In this document: positions 6,806 through 13,643 of the stretch, one piece after another
Numbering within the stretch: position 1 is the first letter of the stretch
Layout of the letters: each line of letters opens with the position of its first letter
NCBI GenBank assembly: GCA_021639365.1
Contig: JAJXHK010000034.1
Location: 1-23,880 of the forward strand
From: Collinsella aerofaciens
GTDB taxonomy: Bacteria > Actinomycetota > Coriobacteriia > Coriobacteriales > Coriobacteriaceae
Direction: 5' to 3'
DNA length: 23,880 nt
Translations under genes and position numbers: made by a program
Notes under the pieces: model-generated
What the model was told of the DNA's origin: nothing
The model's input: the letters and a program-made list of their open reading frames with translations, nothing else
Databases searched by the model: none

Positions 6806-7873
6806 ATGCGCGACAAGCTCGAAAAGATCATCAAGGCCTACGAGGAACTCGAGAAGAAGCTCTCCGACCCGGCCGTCGCCTCCGATATCAAGGAGTTCAC
6901 GCGTCTCAACAAGGAGTACGCGCACCAGTCCGACCTCATCGCCGCCTCGCGCGAGTACATCGGCGCGCTCGATGACATCGAGGCCGCCAAGGAAATGCTC
7001 CACGATACTACCGATGCCGATGAGAAGGAGATGCTCCAGATGGACATCTCCGAAAACGAGGCCAAGCTTCCCCAGCTCGAGGAAGACATTAAGTACATGC
7101 TCATCCCGAGCGACCCCAATGACGACAAGAACACCATCGTCGAGATTCGCTCCGCCGCCGGTGGCGACGAGGCGGCCATCTTTGCCGGCGATCTGTACAA
7201 GATGTACCAGCGCTTCTGCGAGTCGCGCGGCTGGAAGACCACCGTGCTCGACTCCAGTCCCAGCGAGGCCGGCGGCTTTAAGTCCATCGAGTTCAAGGTC
7301 GAGGGCGATCGCGTCTACTCCGTCATGAAGTTCGAGTCCGGCGTGCATCGCGTCCAGCGCGTCCCCAAGACCGAGTCCCAGGGCCGCATTCAGACCTCCA
7401 CGGCTACCGTCGCCGTACTTCCCGAGGCCGAGGAAATCGACGTCCAGATCAACCAGTCTGACCTGCGCATCGACACCTACTGCGCCTCCGGCCCTGGCGG
7501 TCAGTGCGTTAACACCACCTACTCTGCCGTGCGCATCACCCACTTGCCCACCAACACCGTGGTGCAGTCGCAGGAACAGCGCTCCCAGATCCAGAACCGC
7601 GAGGTCTGCATGCAGATGCTGCGTGCCCGTCTGTACGAGATGGAGCTCGAGAAGCAGCAGGCCGAGCTCGGCGCCGAGCGCCAGAGCCAGATTGGCCACG
7701 GCAACCGTTCCGAGAAGATCCGTACCTACAACCAGCCCCAGGACCGCGTGACCGATCACCGTATCGGCTTCAACTCCACCTACAACGGCGTCCTTCTGGG
7801 CGATCAGCTCGGCACCGTCATCGAGGCACTCGCCGCCGCCGAGCGCGCCGAGAAGCTGGCACAGGCCGTGTAG
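6806..7873 (+). CDS. prfA: Peptide chain release factor 1 (RF1)
   Basis: This 355-residue factor reads UAA and UAG in the ribosomal A site and triggers hydrolysis of peptidyl-tRNA. The ATG at 6806 follows AAAGGAG at 6791-6797. The GGQ catalytic loop is at 231-233, in the context SGPGGQCVNTTYSAVRITH; the Gln is the target of PrmC. The stop-codon-reading tripeptide of RF1 type, P-x-T, is seen as PKT at 187-189 just before ESQGRI, which distinguishes it from RF2 (SPF). An N-terminal coiled region (1-100) matches domain 1. Length is standard for the family. The next coding gene is prmC, 594 bases downstream, rather than adjacent as in many genomes; the gap is filled by repeat and structured non-coding DNA. 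The gene itself ends in TAG. Confidence 0.98.
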   Translation: MRDKLEKIIKAYEELEKKLSDPAVASDIKEFTRLNKEYAHQSDLIAASREYIGALDDIEAAKEMLHDTTDADEKEMLQMDISENEAKLPQLEEDIKYMLIPSDPNDDKNTIVEIRSAAGGDEAAIFAGDLYKMYQRFCESRGWKTTVLDSSPSEAGGFKSIEFKVEGDRVYSVMKFESGVHRVQRVPKTESQGRIQTSTATVAVLPEAEEIDVQINQSDLRIDTYCASGPGGQCVNTTYSAVRITHLPTNTVVQSQEQRSQIQNREVCMQMLRARLYEMELEKQQAELGAERQSQIGHGNRSEKIRTYNQPQDRVTDHRIGFNSTYNGVLLGDQLGTVIEALAAAERAEKLAQAV

Positions 7874-8036
7874 GTTACGCGGTTTTACAAACCGCGTAAC
7901 GACTCGACGCTGCAAACGCCCCTAAGCGGCAATCTGACGTTCAATCGTCGGTCGCGTACCAAAGTACGCTTCCCTCCTCTTTCACGTCACCTTGCTCGCT
8001 TAGGGGCGTTTTCGCTGACTTATGCTCAACCTGCGG
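7874..8036 (+). repeat. Compound hairpin element, copy B (3' of prfA)
   Basis: It starts at the first base after the prfA stop. GTTACGCGGTTT (7874-7885) pairs perfectly with 7889-7900 around TAC, followed by CTCGACGCTGC (7903-7913). The second hairpin has a 12-bp outer stem, 7917-7928 with 7997-8008. GCAA (7929-7932) pairs with TTGC (7992-7995), leaving a bulged T at 7996 as in copies A and C. TGACGT (7935-7940) pairs with ACGTCA (7984-7989), and the apex is GCGTAC (7954-7959) with GTACGC (7964-7969). The 3' arm runs into TTTT (8009-8012), so it could terminate transcription. The tail shares CGCTGAC and the 13-mer GCTCAACCTGCGG (8024-8036) with copy C. Confidence 0.85.
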
Positions 8037-8047
8037 GGTTTCCAAGG

Positions 8048-8076
8048 TAGTCATTGGGGACGTTCTTAAATGACTA
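8048..8076 (+). repeat. Short palindromic repeat with GGGGAC core
   Basis: TAGTCATT (8048-8055) and AATGACTA (8069-8076) are perfect 8-bp inverted ends around GGGGACGTTCTTA. A one-mismatch inverted partial copy is at 2082-2098. It could fold as an 8-bp hairpin with a 13-base loop. The preceding bases make GTAG, which is the kind of tetranucleotide recognised next to REP hairpins by TnpA-REP (RAYT) enzymes; no such enzyme is encoded in this window. Confidence 0.55.
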
Positions 8077-8192
8077 GGTTGGGTAAATTGCCTTTCAAAT
8101 TTATTCAATTTGTTTTGTTAGAAATTAAGCTATTTACCTGCTTAAAGCAATTAACGGTGTGCATCTGCAATTGAATATATTGCTCGAAAAAT

Positions 8193-8340
8193 CGTCCAAG
8201 AAGTCGCGGGGTCCTTTTTGGTGCGTCGCGCGTCAAGTGATTTGGCAAGTTCTTGGTTAGATATTGGTCAGTTTTGGGGCAACCTTGCCAAAAGCTTGAC
8301 GAATGCAAATCTAGACGTCGACGAATGAACACTTTGGACG
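8193..8340. other. AT-rich gene-free segment with nested long-range stems; candidate structured RNA or miniature element
   Basis: CGTCCAA (8193-8199) pairs with TTGGACG (8334-8340). Inside, CGTCAAG (8231-8237) pairs with CTTGACG (8295-8301), and TTTGGCAAG (8241-8249) with CTTGCCAAA (8284-8292), separated by a small internal loop. CCAAGAA (8196-8202) is also complementary to TTCTTGG (8250-8256) in the apical loop, so a pseudoknot or an alternative fold is possible. GACGAATG occurs twice (8298-8305 and 8320-8327). Composition is clearly more AT-rich than neighbouring genes. The rest of the 594-base gap (8077-8192 and 8341-8392) contains only small AT-rich hairpins such as CAAATT/AATTTG at 8096-8112. 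The strand cannot be decided from the stems. Confidence 0.45.
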
Positions 8341-8391
8341 GGGCCAAACCAAAATTCTGGGCTGATTCTCGATAATCGCCTTCAATCGTCC

Positions 8392-8419
8392 CTTGCCAAG
8401 CGCTGGCCTCGCGTACAAT
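8392..8419 (+). promoter_or_regulatory. Probable sigma70-type promoter of prmC
   Basis: The -10 hexamer TACAAT (8414-8419) matches five of six consensus bases. A -35 candidate CTTGCC/TTGCCA lies at 8392-8398 with 15-16 bases between. The surrounding CGTACAAT is identical to the -10 region of the ATP synthase promoter at 13856-13862, which supports the call. The start codon of prmC is 48 bases further. Confidence 0.5.
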
Positions 8420-8467
8420 CTGCTCCGACATTCGCGCGCCGCCCGGCGCTTAAGAGGGGAGGACCCC

Positions 8468-9727
8468 ATGGCAAACGAGATCTGGACCATCAAGCGTTGT
8501 CTCGAGTGGACCAAGGAGTACCTGGCCGAGCGCGGTGAGGAGCATCCCCGTCTTTCTGCCGAGTGGCTGCTGTGCGCAGCAACGGGTCTGGCGCGCATCG
8601 ACTTATATATGCGCATGGACGAGACGCTCGATGCAGCTCAGCTCGAGACCATGCACGCAGCGGTCGTCCGTCGCGCCAAGGGCGAGCCGCTGCAGTACAT
8701 CACCGGCAGCACGCAGTTCCGCATGATCGACGTCGCGTGCGCACCTGGTGTGCTCATTCCGCGTCCCGAGACCGAGATGCTCGTCGAGGAAGTCCTCAAT
8801 TATCTGGATGCCGAGGTGCTGAGCCCCGAGGCTGCCGCCCGTCAGCGCGTTGAGCTGCCTTGGAACGATGAGGTCGAGCAGGCTCGCAAAGCCGAGGCGG
8901 CGCTGGCCGACGAACGCGCGACCGCCGAGCGTCGTGCCGCCAACCTGACGGCCGCCGATGAGGCTGCGCTGGGTAGCGACGTGCTCGGTAGCCGCGCCTA
9001 TGCCGAGGAACTTGCCGATCGCGAGGCCAAGGAAGCCGCCGTGCAGGCGGCAGAAGCAGAGGCCATGGAAACCCCCGAGCCCGAGCTCGACGAATACGGC
9101 ATCGCCATTGAGGGCAACGACCAACAGACGACTCCCGCGCAAGATGCCGCCGAGGCCAACGTGCCTGCCCCAGCCGAGCCCCGCACTGCCCGCGTTCTCG
9201 AGGTCGGCTGCGGCACGGGCTGCATCTCGCTCTCGCTTGCCTGGGAGCGTCGCGGCCACGTCACCTGCACTGCTACCGATATCGAGCCGCGCGCCATCGG
9301 CCTGGCCACCAAAAACCGCGACGCGCTCGGGCTCACGTCCGATGAGGTCGCCTTCAGCCTCACCAACCTGGTGAGCTCCATTCCCCACGACGAGTGGGGC
9401 ACCTTTGACGTGCTCGTCTCCAACCCGCCTTACATTCCGACCGATGTCATGCGCTCGCTGCCGCACGAGGTCAAGGACTTTGAGCCCGATCTGGCGCTCG
9501 AGGGTGGCGCCGACGGCCTCGATATCTTCCGCCGCTTGCTCAACGCGGCGCCCTACATGTTGCGCGCCGGCGGCCTCTTTGCCTGCGAGCTCTACGAGGG
9601 CGCGCTCGACGCTGCGGCCGAGCTCTGCCGCCAAGCGGGTCTGTCGGACGTGCGCATCGTCCACGACCTCACCGATCGCCCCCGCATCGTCCGAGCCATC
9701 GTCACCGAGCCCAAACAGCGCCAGTAA
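8468..9727 (+). CDS. prmC: Release factor glutamine methyltransferase with a large internal insertion
   Basis: This enzyme uses S-adenosylmethionine to methylate the Gln of the GGQ motif in RF1 and RF2. The ATG at 8468 follows GAGGGGAGG (8454-8462); an in-frame ATG at 8393 overlaps the promoter and has no ribosome site. The N-terminal helical domain ends with IPRPETEMLVEEVL (R99-E103). The methyltransferase motif I EVGCGTGC starts at E245, and the catalytic NPPY is N319-Y322. It has 419 residues, whereas typical PrmC has about 280. The excess is a 125-residue Ala/Glu/Arg-rich segment (about 113-240), inserted between the N-terminal domain and motif I where normally only 10-20 residues lie. 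The insert has no recognised motif and looks like a charged helix followed by a disordered acidic linker. Catalytic motifs are intact, so activity is expected. Confidence 0.95.
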   Translation: MANEIWTIKRCLEWTKEYLAERGEEHPRLSAEWLLCAATGLARIDLYMRMDETLDAAQLETMHAAVVRRAKGEPLQYITGSTQFRMIDVACAPGVLIPRPETEMLVEEVLNYLDAEVLSPEAAARQRVELPWNDEVEQARKAEAALADERATAERRAANLTAADEAALGSDVLGSRAYAEELADREAKEAAVQAAEAEAMETPEPELDEYGIAIEGNDQQTTPAQDAAEANVPAPAEPRTARVLEVGCGTGCISLSLAWERRGHVTCTATDIEPRAIGLATKNRDALGLTSDEVAFSLTNLVSSIPHDEWGTFDVLVSNPPYIPTDVMRSLPHEVKDFEPDLALEGGADGLDIFRRLLNAAPYMLRAGGLFACELYEGALDAAAELCRQAGLSDVRIVHDLTDRPRIVRAIVTEPKQRQ

Positions 9728-9741
9728 TATTTATTAACTGG

Positions 9742-9770
9742 TTAGCAAAAATTATAAATTAGTTTATAAT
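9742..9770 (+). promoter_or_regulatory. hicAB promoter
   Basis: TTAGCA (9742-9747) and a perfect TATAAT (9765-9770) are separated by 17 bases, the ideal spacing. The region is AT-rich and sits between the prmC stop (9727) and hicA (9796), so the toxin-antitoxin pair has its own transcription start. Confidence 0.75.
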
Positions 9771-9771
9771 T
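9750..9771. promoter_or_regulatory. Perfect palindrome over the hicAB -10 box; probable HicB operator
   Basis: AATTATAAA (9750-9758) and TTTATAATT (9763-9771) are perfect inverted arms around TTAG. The right arm contains the whole -10 hexamer, so a bound dimer would block RNA polymerase. HicB proteins with a C-terminal DNA-binding domain are known to repress their own operon, and the HicB here has such a C-terminal region; binding to this site is inference. Confidence 0.65.
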
Positions 9772-9795
9772 AGGACGGCTGAAAGAGGTCGGCCC

Positions 9796-9981
9796 ATGCA
9801 ACCCCCTACCTTTCGGGAAATCATTGCCCTACTCAAGCACGATGGATTCGTGAAGGTCGCGCAAGTCGGTAGTCATGCTAAGTATGTTTCTGGTGACCGT
9901 GTTGTCACCGTGAACGGCTCTGGTGGCGATCGACCAAAGAAGGGCACATGGGCAAGTATTCGTCGCCAAGCTGGATGGTAG
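9796..9981 (+). CDS. hicA: HicA family mRNA interferase toxin
   Basis: This 61-residue small basic protein has the double-stranded RNA-binding-like HicA fold. HicA toxins cleave mRNA and tmRNA when not neutralised. Visible marks are an N-terminal FREIIALLKHDGF helix, the GSHAKY segment with the catalytic His27, a short beta hairpin (YVSGDRVVTV), and the C-terminal PKKGTWASIRRQAGW, which matches the family ending KGTLxxIlkQAGl. The ATG at 9796 follows GAAAGAGG (9781-9788). It is read from its own promoter and followed after 11 bases by the antitoxin gene. Toxin before antitoxin is the usual hicAB order. The catalytic His is present, so the toxin appears functional. Confidence 0.92.
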   Translation: MQPPTFREIIALLKHDGFVKVAQVGSHAKYVSGDRVVTVNGSGGDRPKKGTWASIRRQAGW

Positions 9982-9992
9982 TTGGAGGCAAA

Positions 9993-10439
9993 ATGAGGCA
10001 GCGATTTACCTATGACTGCGTTCTCATAAAAGAAGACGACGGTTACTGCGCTAGCTTCCCGCAGATTCCCGGCGCCTTTGCCGATGGCGATACGCGCGAA
10101 GAAGCGATTGCCCATGCCACCGAGGCGCTGATGGCGTTTTTGGCCGACGACCTCAACAACGGTTTGACTCCGGCAGGGTACGAACGCTCGGCCGAGGTCG
10201 TGGCCCTTTCAGTCGAAATCGACCACGAGGACGCTCGGGAAGCGGCGTGCCGAACATTTAAAGACGCAGCGCTGGACCTCAAAGTCTCCGCTCCGCGGAT
10301 TACCGCGCTGGTCAAAGCCGGAAAGCTCGATGTTGAACTCGTCGACGGCCGTCGGATGATAACGATAGACAGCATCGAGCGCTACGCCGCCCAAGAACGC
10401 CACGCCGGCAGGCCAAAGAAGTTCGTCGCAGTCCAATAA
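9993..10439 (+). CDS. hicB: HicB family antitoxin with C-terminal DNA-binding region
   Basis: This 148-residue partner neutralises HicA by covering its active site and probably represses the operon. The ATG at 9993 is chosen because TTGGAGG lies at 9982-9988; an in-frame ATG at 9948 would overlap hicA. The N-terminal RNase-H-like HicB fold is recognised from the segment YDCVLIKEDDGYCASFPQIP, then GAFADGDTREEAIAHATEAL (residues about 7-50). The C-terminal 60 residues (LKVSAPRITALVKAGKLDVE, ending in ITIDSIERYAAQ) look like an excisionase/MerR-type winged helix that would bind the palindrome over the promoter. The DNA-binding class is judged by eye only. No further gene is linked downstream; tsaC starts 134 bases later. 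Confidence 0.9.
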   Translation: MRQRFTYDCVLIKEDDGYCASFPQIPGAFADGDTREEAIAHATEALMAFLADDLNNGLTPAGYERSAEVVALSVEIDHEDAREAACRTFKDAALDLKVSAPRITALVKAGKLDVELVDGRRMITIDSIERYAAQERHAGRPKKFVAVQ

Positions 10440-10486
10440 CCCCCTCACTTTCACCGACTACTAGAGCCGCTCACCAAACCAACATG

Positions 10487-10555
10487 CGCTCTGGGCAAAT
10501 AGGTTGAACGTTTCGTGCGAGAATGCCCCACAGTAAACAAACTTGCACCAGAGCG
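10487..10555. promoter_or_regulatory. 8-bp inverted repeat flanking the putative tsaC leader
   Basis: CGCTCTGG (10487-10494) and CCAGAGCG (10548-10555) are perfect complements 53 bases apart in the 134-base gap between hicB and tsaC. They could close a large hairpin just before the tsaC ribosome site (AAGGGGC, 10557-10563). The stem bases equal the outer stem of the compound hairpin copy A (1967-1973 with 2044-2050), which may be coincidence. A TTGAAC at 10504 could be a -35, but no -10 fits. Confidence 0.3.
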
Positions 10556-10573
10556 TAAGGGGCTGGCATACAC

Positions 10574-11317
10574 ATGCAGACGGTCTATCGGGTATACGAG
10601 GGAACGCGCGAGCCGCATCGGCTTGCCGTCGAGCGCACGGCCGAGGTGCTCGGCCGCGGCGGCCTGGCTTTGATCCCGACCGAGACCGTCTACGGTGTCG
10701 CCGTGGCAGTCAACGCCTTCTCGGACGCCGTGCCCCAAGATACAAGCGAATTCCCATCGTGGCCGCGAGATCCGCAGGCCACCGTCAACGGCGCCGCGGT
10801 CCCCGCACTCGGTACCGGCTATCGTCGTATCTTTACCCTCAAGCAGCGCGAGCTCACCCAAACGGTTGCCTGGCTGGTCGATGATGCCGAGGCACTCGAC
10901 CGCTATGGCGTGGATATCCCTAACGAGGCCCGCGTACTCGCGCGACGATGCTGGCCGGGAGCCCTGACTATCGTGGTCAAGGCGGCTCCCTGCGTGCCGG
11001 TCTTTATGCGCGCCGCAGACGGCACGGTGGCACTTCGCGCGTCGGCCTCGCCTGTGGTGCAGGCGCTCATCCGCTCCTGCGGCAGTCCGCTTGCCTGTAC
11101 CAGCGCCAATACACATGGGGCGCCCTCGCCGGCAAGCTTTGCCGCCGTCGAGGGTCGCATCCTGGAGGGAGTCGATGTTGCCGTCGACGCCGGTGAGACC
11201 CCGTGTCGCGACGCCTCGACCATCGTGTCGTTTCAGCACGGCGAGCTCCAGATCCTGCGCCAAGGCGCACTTCCCGCATCAGAGATCGAACGGGTCCTGT
11301 CCGACCCGATGCAATAG
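10574..11317 (+). CDS. tsaC: L-threonylcarbamoyladenylate synthase (TsaC/Sua5/YrdC family)
   Basis: This 247-residue enzyme makes threonylcarbamoyl-AMP from threonine, bicarbonate and ATP, the first step of the t6A37 modification of ANN-decoding tRNAs. The ATG at 10574 follows AAGGGGC at 10557-10563. The signature PTETVYG is at 35-41, the KxR pair at K90 and R92 (FTLKQREL), CWPGALTIVV at 126-135, and the nucleotide-binding SAN at 177-179. The stretch between PTETVYG and KxR is about 30 residues longer than in E. coli TsaC, with a Pro/Ser-rich insertion (about 50-82). There is no C-terminal Sua5 domain, so it is the short TsaC form. Its place near prfA and prmC is a common actinobacterial arrangement. 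It ends 13 bases before glpK, suggesting co-transcription. Confidence 0.93.
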   Translation: MQTVYRVYEGTREPHRLAVERTAEVLGRGGLALIPTETVYGVAVAVNAFSDAVPQDTSEFPSWPRDPQATVNGAAVPALGTGYRRIFTLKQRELTQTVAWLVDDAEALDRYGVDIPNEARVLARRCWPGALTIVVKAAPCVPVFMRAADGTVALRASASPVVQALIRSCGSPLACTSANTHGAPSPASFAAVEGRILEGVDVAVDAGETPCRDASTIVSFQHGELQILRQGALPASEIERVLSDPMQ

Positions 11318-11330
11318 AAAGGTTTAAGCG

Positions 11331-12872
11331 ATGTCGTTGAATCTGGGCAGCCTGGGCATGGAAGATGCCTCGTTTGACTTTGGCGGTTCCTACATCATGG
11401 CGCTCGACTGCGGCACCACCTCGGTACTTGCGACCATCGTCGACGAGTACGGCTGCATCGTCGCGCAGGCACGTCGCAGCGTCAAAACCAGCTTCCCGCG
11501 TCCCGGTTGGGTAGAGCAAGACCCCATGGCGGTCCTTGCCAGCCAGATCGCGGTCATGATGGAAGTCCAGTTTAAGAGCGGTATCCACTCCGACCGCATT
11601 GCCGCCATCGGCATCTCCAACCAGCGCGAGACCACGGTGGTCTGGGACCGTGTGAGCGGTCAGCCGATCTATAACGCCATCGTATGGCAGTGCCGCCGTA
11701 CCGCACCTCTGATCGACGAGCTGGTCGAGCAGGGCGCAGAAGGGCTGGTGCGCTCCCGCACGGGACTCACGCTCGACCCGTATTTCTCGGCCTCCAAGGT
11801 GCAGTGGATTCTCGACAACGTCGACGGCGCACGCGAGAGCGCGGCGGCGGGCGACCTCATGTTTGGCACCATCGACACCTGGCTCATCTACAACCTCACT
11901 GGCGGCCAGGTCTTTGCCACCGACTACACCAATGCCAGCCGCACGGCACTCTTTAATATCCATACGCTCGATTGGGACGACGACCTGCTGGCGCTCTTTG
12001 ACGTTCCACGTTCCATGATGCCCGAGGTTCGCTGGAGCTCGGGCGACTACGGCCGCGTCGCGAGCGACATCATGACCAACATGCCGCCCATCATGGGCGT
12101 GGCGGGCGATCAGCAGGCGTCGCTATTCGGCCACTGTTGCTTCCATCCCGGCCAGACCAAAAACACCTATGGCACGGGTTGCTTTATGCTTATGAACACC
12201 GGCGACGAGATCGTCGAATCCAAGAACGGTCTGGTCTCCACGATCGGTATCGCCGCGGACGGCAAGATCAGCTATGCGCTCGAGGGCTCTATCTTTGCCG
12301 CCGGCTCCACCATGAACTGGCTGCGCAACAACATGGGCATCATCTCGAGCGTGAGCGAGTCCGCGCAACTCGCCGCTTCGATCAACGACAACGAGGGCTG
12401 CTACTTCGTCCCCGCCTTCGCGGGCCTGGGCGCTCCCTGGTGGGACCCGCATGCTCGCGGTATCGTGTGCGGCCTGACCGGTGCCTCGAGTCGCGCGACC
12501 ATCGTGCGCGCCGCCTGCGAGTCCATGGCCTATCAGAGCTATGACGTGCTGCGCGCCATGGAGCAGGACGTTGGACTTTCGATTGAGCGCCTGTCCGTCG
12601 ATGGCGGTGCCTCGCGCAACGAGTTCATCATGCAATTCCAGGCCGATCTGCTGGATATCCCTGTGCTGCAGTGCGAGACGGTGGAGACCACGGCGATCGG
12701 CGCCGCGTACTTGGCGGGCCTTGCCGTTGGCTATTGGGAGGATTTGGAGGAGCTGGAGCAAAACGCTCAGATCGTCAAAATCTTCCATCCGCACATGTCC
12801 GCCGAGCGCCGTGAGAGCAACCTCGCTGGTTGGCGTGATGCCGTCAAGCGTTCGCTCGGCACCGCTCAGTAG
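11331..12872 (+). CDS. glpK: Glycerol kinase
   Basis: This 513-residue FGGY-family kinase phosphorylates glycerol to sn-glycerol 3-phosphate in the cytoplasm. The ATG at 11331 follows AAAGG (11318-11322). The phosphate-binding DCGTTS is at residues 26-31, preceded by an extension of about 15 residues relative to E. coli GlpK. Substrate-site marks are SNQRETTVVW, IVWQCRRT and the catalytic Asp in GVAGDQQASLFGH. NTYGTGCFMLMNTG and VDGGASRNEFIMQFQADLL are the ATP-binding and FGGY C-terminal signatures. These specify glycerol rather than xylulose or gluconate. No glpF, glpD or regulator is visible nearby. It follows tsaC by 13 bases, an unexpected partner. A 123-base gap separates it from upp. 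Confidence 0.95.
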   Translation: MSLNLGSLGMEDASFDFGGSYIMALDCGTTSVLATIVDEYGCIVAQARRSVKTSFPRPGWVEQDPMAVLASQIAVMMEVQFKSGIHSDRIAAIGISNQRETTVVWDRVSGQPIYNAIVWQCRRTAPLIDELVEQGAEGLVRSRTGLTLDPYFSASKVQWILDNVDGARESAAAGDLMFGTIDTWLIYNLTGGQVFATDYTNASRTALFNIHTLDWDDDLLALFDVPRSMMPEVRWSSGDYGRVASDIMTNMPPIMGVAGDQQASLFGHCCFHPGQTKNTYGTGCFMLMNTGDEIVESKNGLVSTIGIAADGKISYALEGSIFAAGSTMNWLRNNMGIISSVSESAQLAASINDNEGCYFVPAFAGLGAPWWDPHARGIVCGLTGASSRATIVRAACESMAYQSYDVLRAMEQDVGLSIERLSVDGGASRNEFIMQFQADLLDIPVLQCETVETTAIGAAYLAGLAVGYWEDLEELEQNAQIVKIFHPHMSAERRESNLAGWRDAVKRSLGTAQ

Positions 12873-12944
12873 GGCTGCGACGAGCTGCTCGATACAACAA
12901 ACCGTTAAACTTATGCACGGTGCGCAGCAACAACGTCGCCGTGC

Positions 12945-12960
12945 GCCTTGTCAGCAAGGC
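12945..12960 (+). other. Small hairpin in the upp leader
   Basis: GCCTTG (12945-12950) and CAAGGC (12955-12960) form a perfect 6-bp stem with loop TCAG, 18 bases before the upp ribosome site. GCACGG/CCGTGC (12915-12920 with 12938-12943) can form a second stem just upstream. There is no T run. A regulatory role is possible but unproven. Confidence 0.3.
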
Positions 12961-12995
12961 CATCTTCCGGCCGCAACGAAAGGGGCAATCAACCC

Positions 12996-13643
12996 ATGAC
13001 CGTCACCTACGATGCGTCCCGTGTGACGCTTGTCGATCACCCGCTCGTTCAGCACAAGCTGTCGATCCTGCGCGATAAAAACACCGGCACCAACCAGTTC
13101 CGCCAGCTCGTGCGCGAACTCGCGCTTTTTGACGGCTACGAGGCCATGCGCGACCTGCCTATGGAAGACGTCGAGGTCGAGACCCCCATCACTACCGCCA
13201 CGTTTAAGCAGCTTGCCGGCAAGAAACTCGCCATCGTGCCCATCCTGCGTGCGGGCCTTGGCATGGTCGACGGCATCCTCGACCTGGTACCCTCTGCCCG
13301 CGTGGGCCACATCGGCATGGAACGCGACGAGGTCACCCACGAGCCGCATGAGTATTACTGCAAGATGCCCAAGGATATCGACCAGCGTATCTGCCTGGTC
13401 GTCGACCCCATGCTCGCCACGGGCGGTTCGGCCGAGATGGCCATCAGCTACCTGCGCGAGCGCGGTGTCAAGGACATCCGCATGCTGTGCATCGTCGCGG
13501 CCCCCGAGGGTCTCAAGTCGCTGACCGAGAAGGACCCAGATGTGCATATCTATACCTGCGCCATCGACGACCATCTCAACGAGGCCGCCTACATCGTTCC
13601 CGGCCTGGGCGACGCCGGCGACCGCATCTACGGCACGCTCTAG
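12996..13643 (+). CDS. upp: Uracil phosphoribosyltransferase
   Basis: This 215-residue pyrimidine salvage enzyme makes UMP from uracil and PRPP in the cytoplasm. The ATG at 12996 follows GAAAGGGG (12978-12985); an in-frame ATG at 12948 lacks a ribosome site and would add an unrelated basic leader. The PRPP-binding loop VDPMLATGGS is at 136-145, RAGLGM at 85-90, and the uracil-recognising C-terminus YIVPGLGDAGDRIYGTL is complete. Length equals that of the usual bacterial enzyme. Neighbouring upp to the atp operon is a frequent gene order in Gram-positive bacteria, although a dedicated promoter at 13835 suggests separate transcription of atp. No clear intrinsic terminator follows in 13644-13834. 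Confidence 0.97.
   Translation: MTVTYDASRVTLVDHPLVQHKLSILRDKNTGTNQFRQLVRELALFDGYEAMRDLPMEDVEVETPITTATFKQLAGKKLAIVPILRAGLGMVDGILDLVPSARVGHIGMERDEVTHEPHEYYCKMPKDIDQRICLVVDPMLATGGSAEMAISYLRERGVKDIRMLCIVAAPEGLKSLTEKDPDVHIYTCAIDDHLNEAAYIVPGLGDAGDRIYGTL

Noticed and set aside
6782..7915. A 377-codon minus-strand frame covering prfA
   Set aside because: Antisense of RF1, no ribosome site, low-complexity Gly/Leu/Asp translation.
8105..8431. A 108-codon minus-strand frame in the prfA-prmC gap
   Set aside because: It crosses the nested stems and the prmC promoter, lacks a ribosome site, and its translation has no family character; non-coding structure explains the region better.
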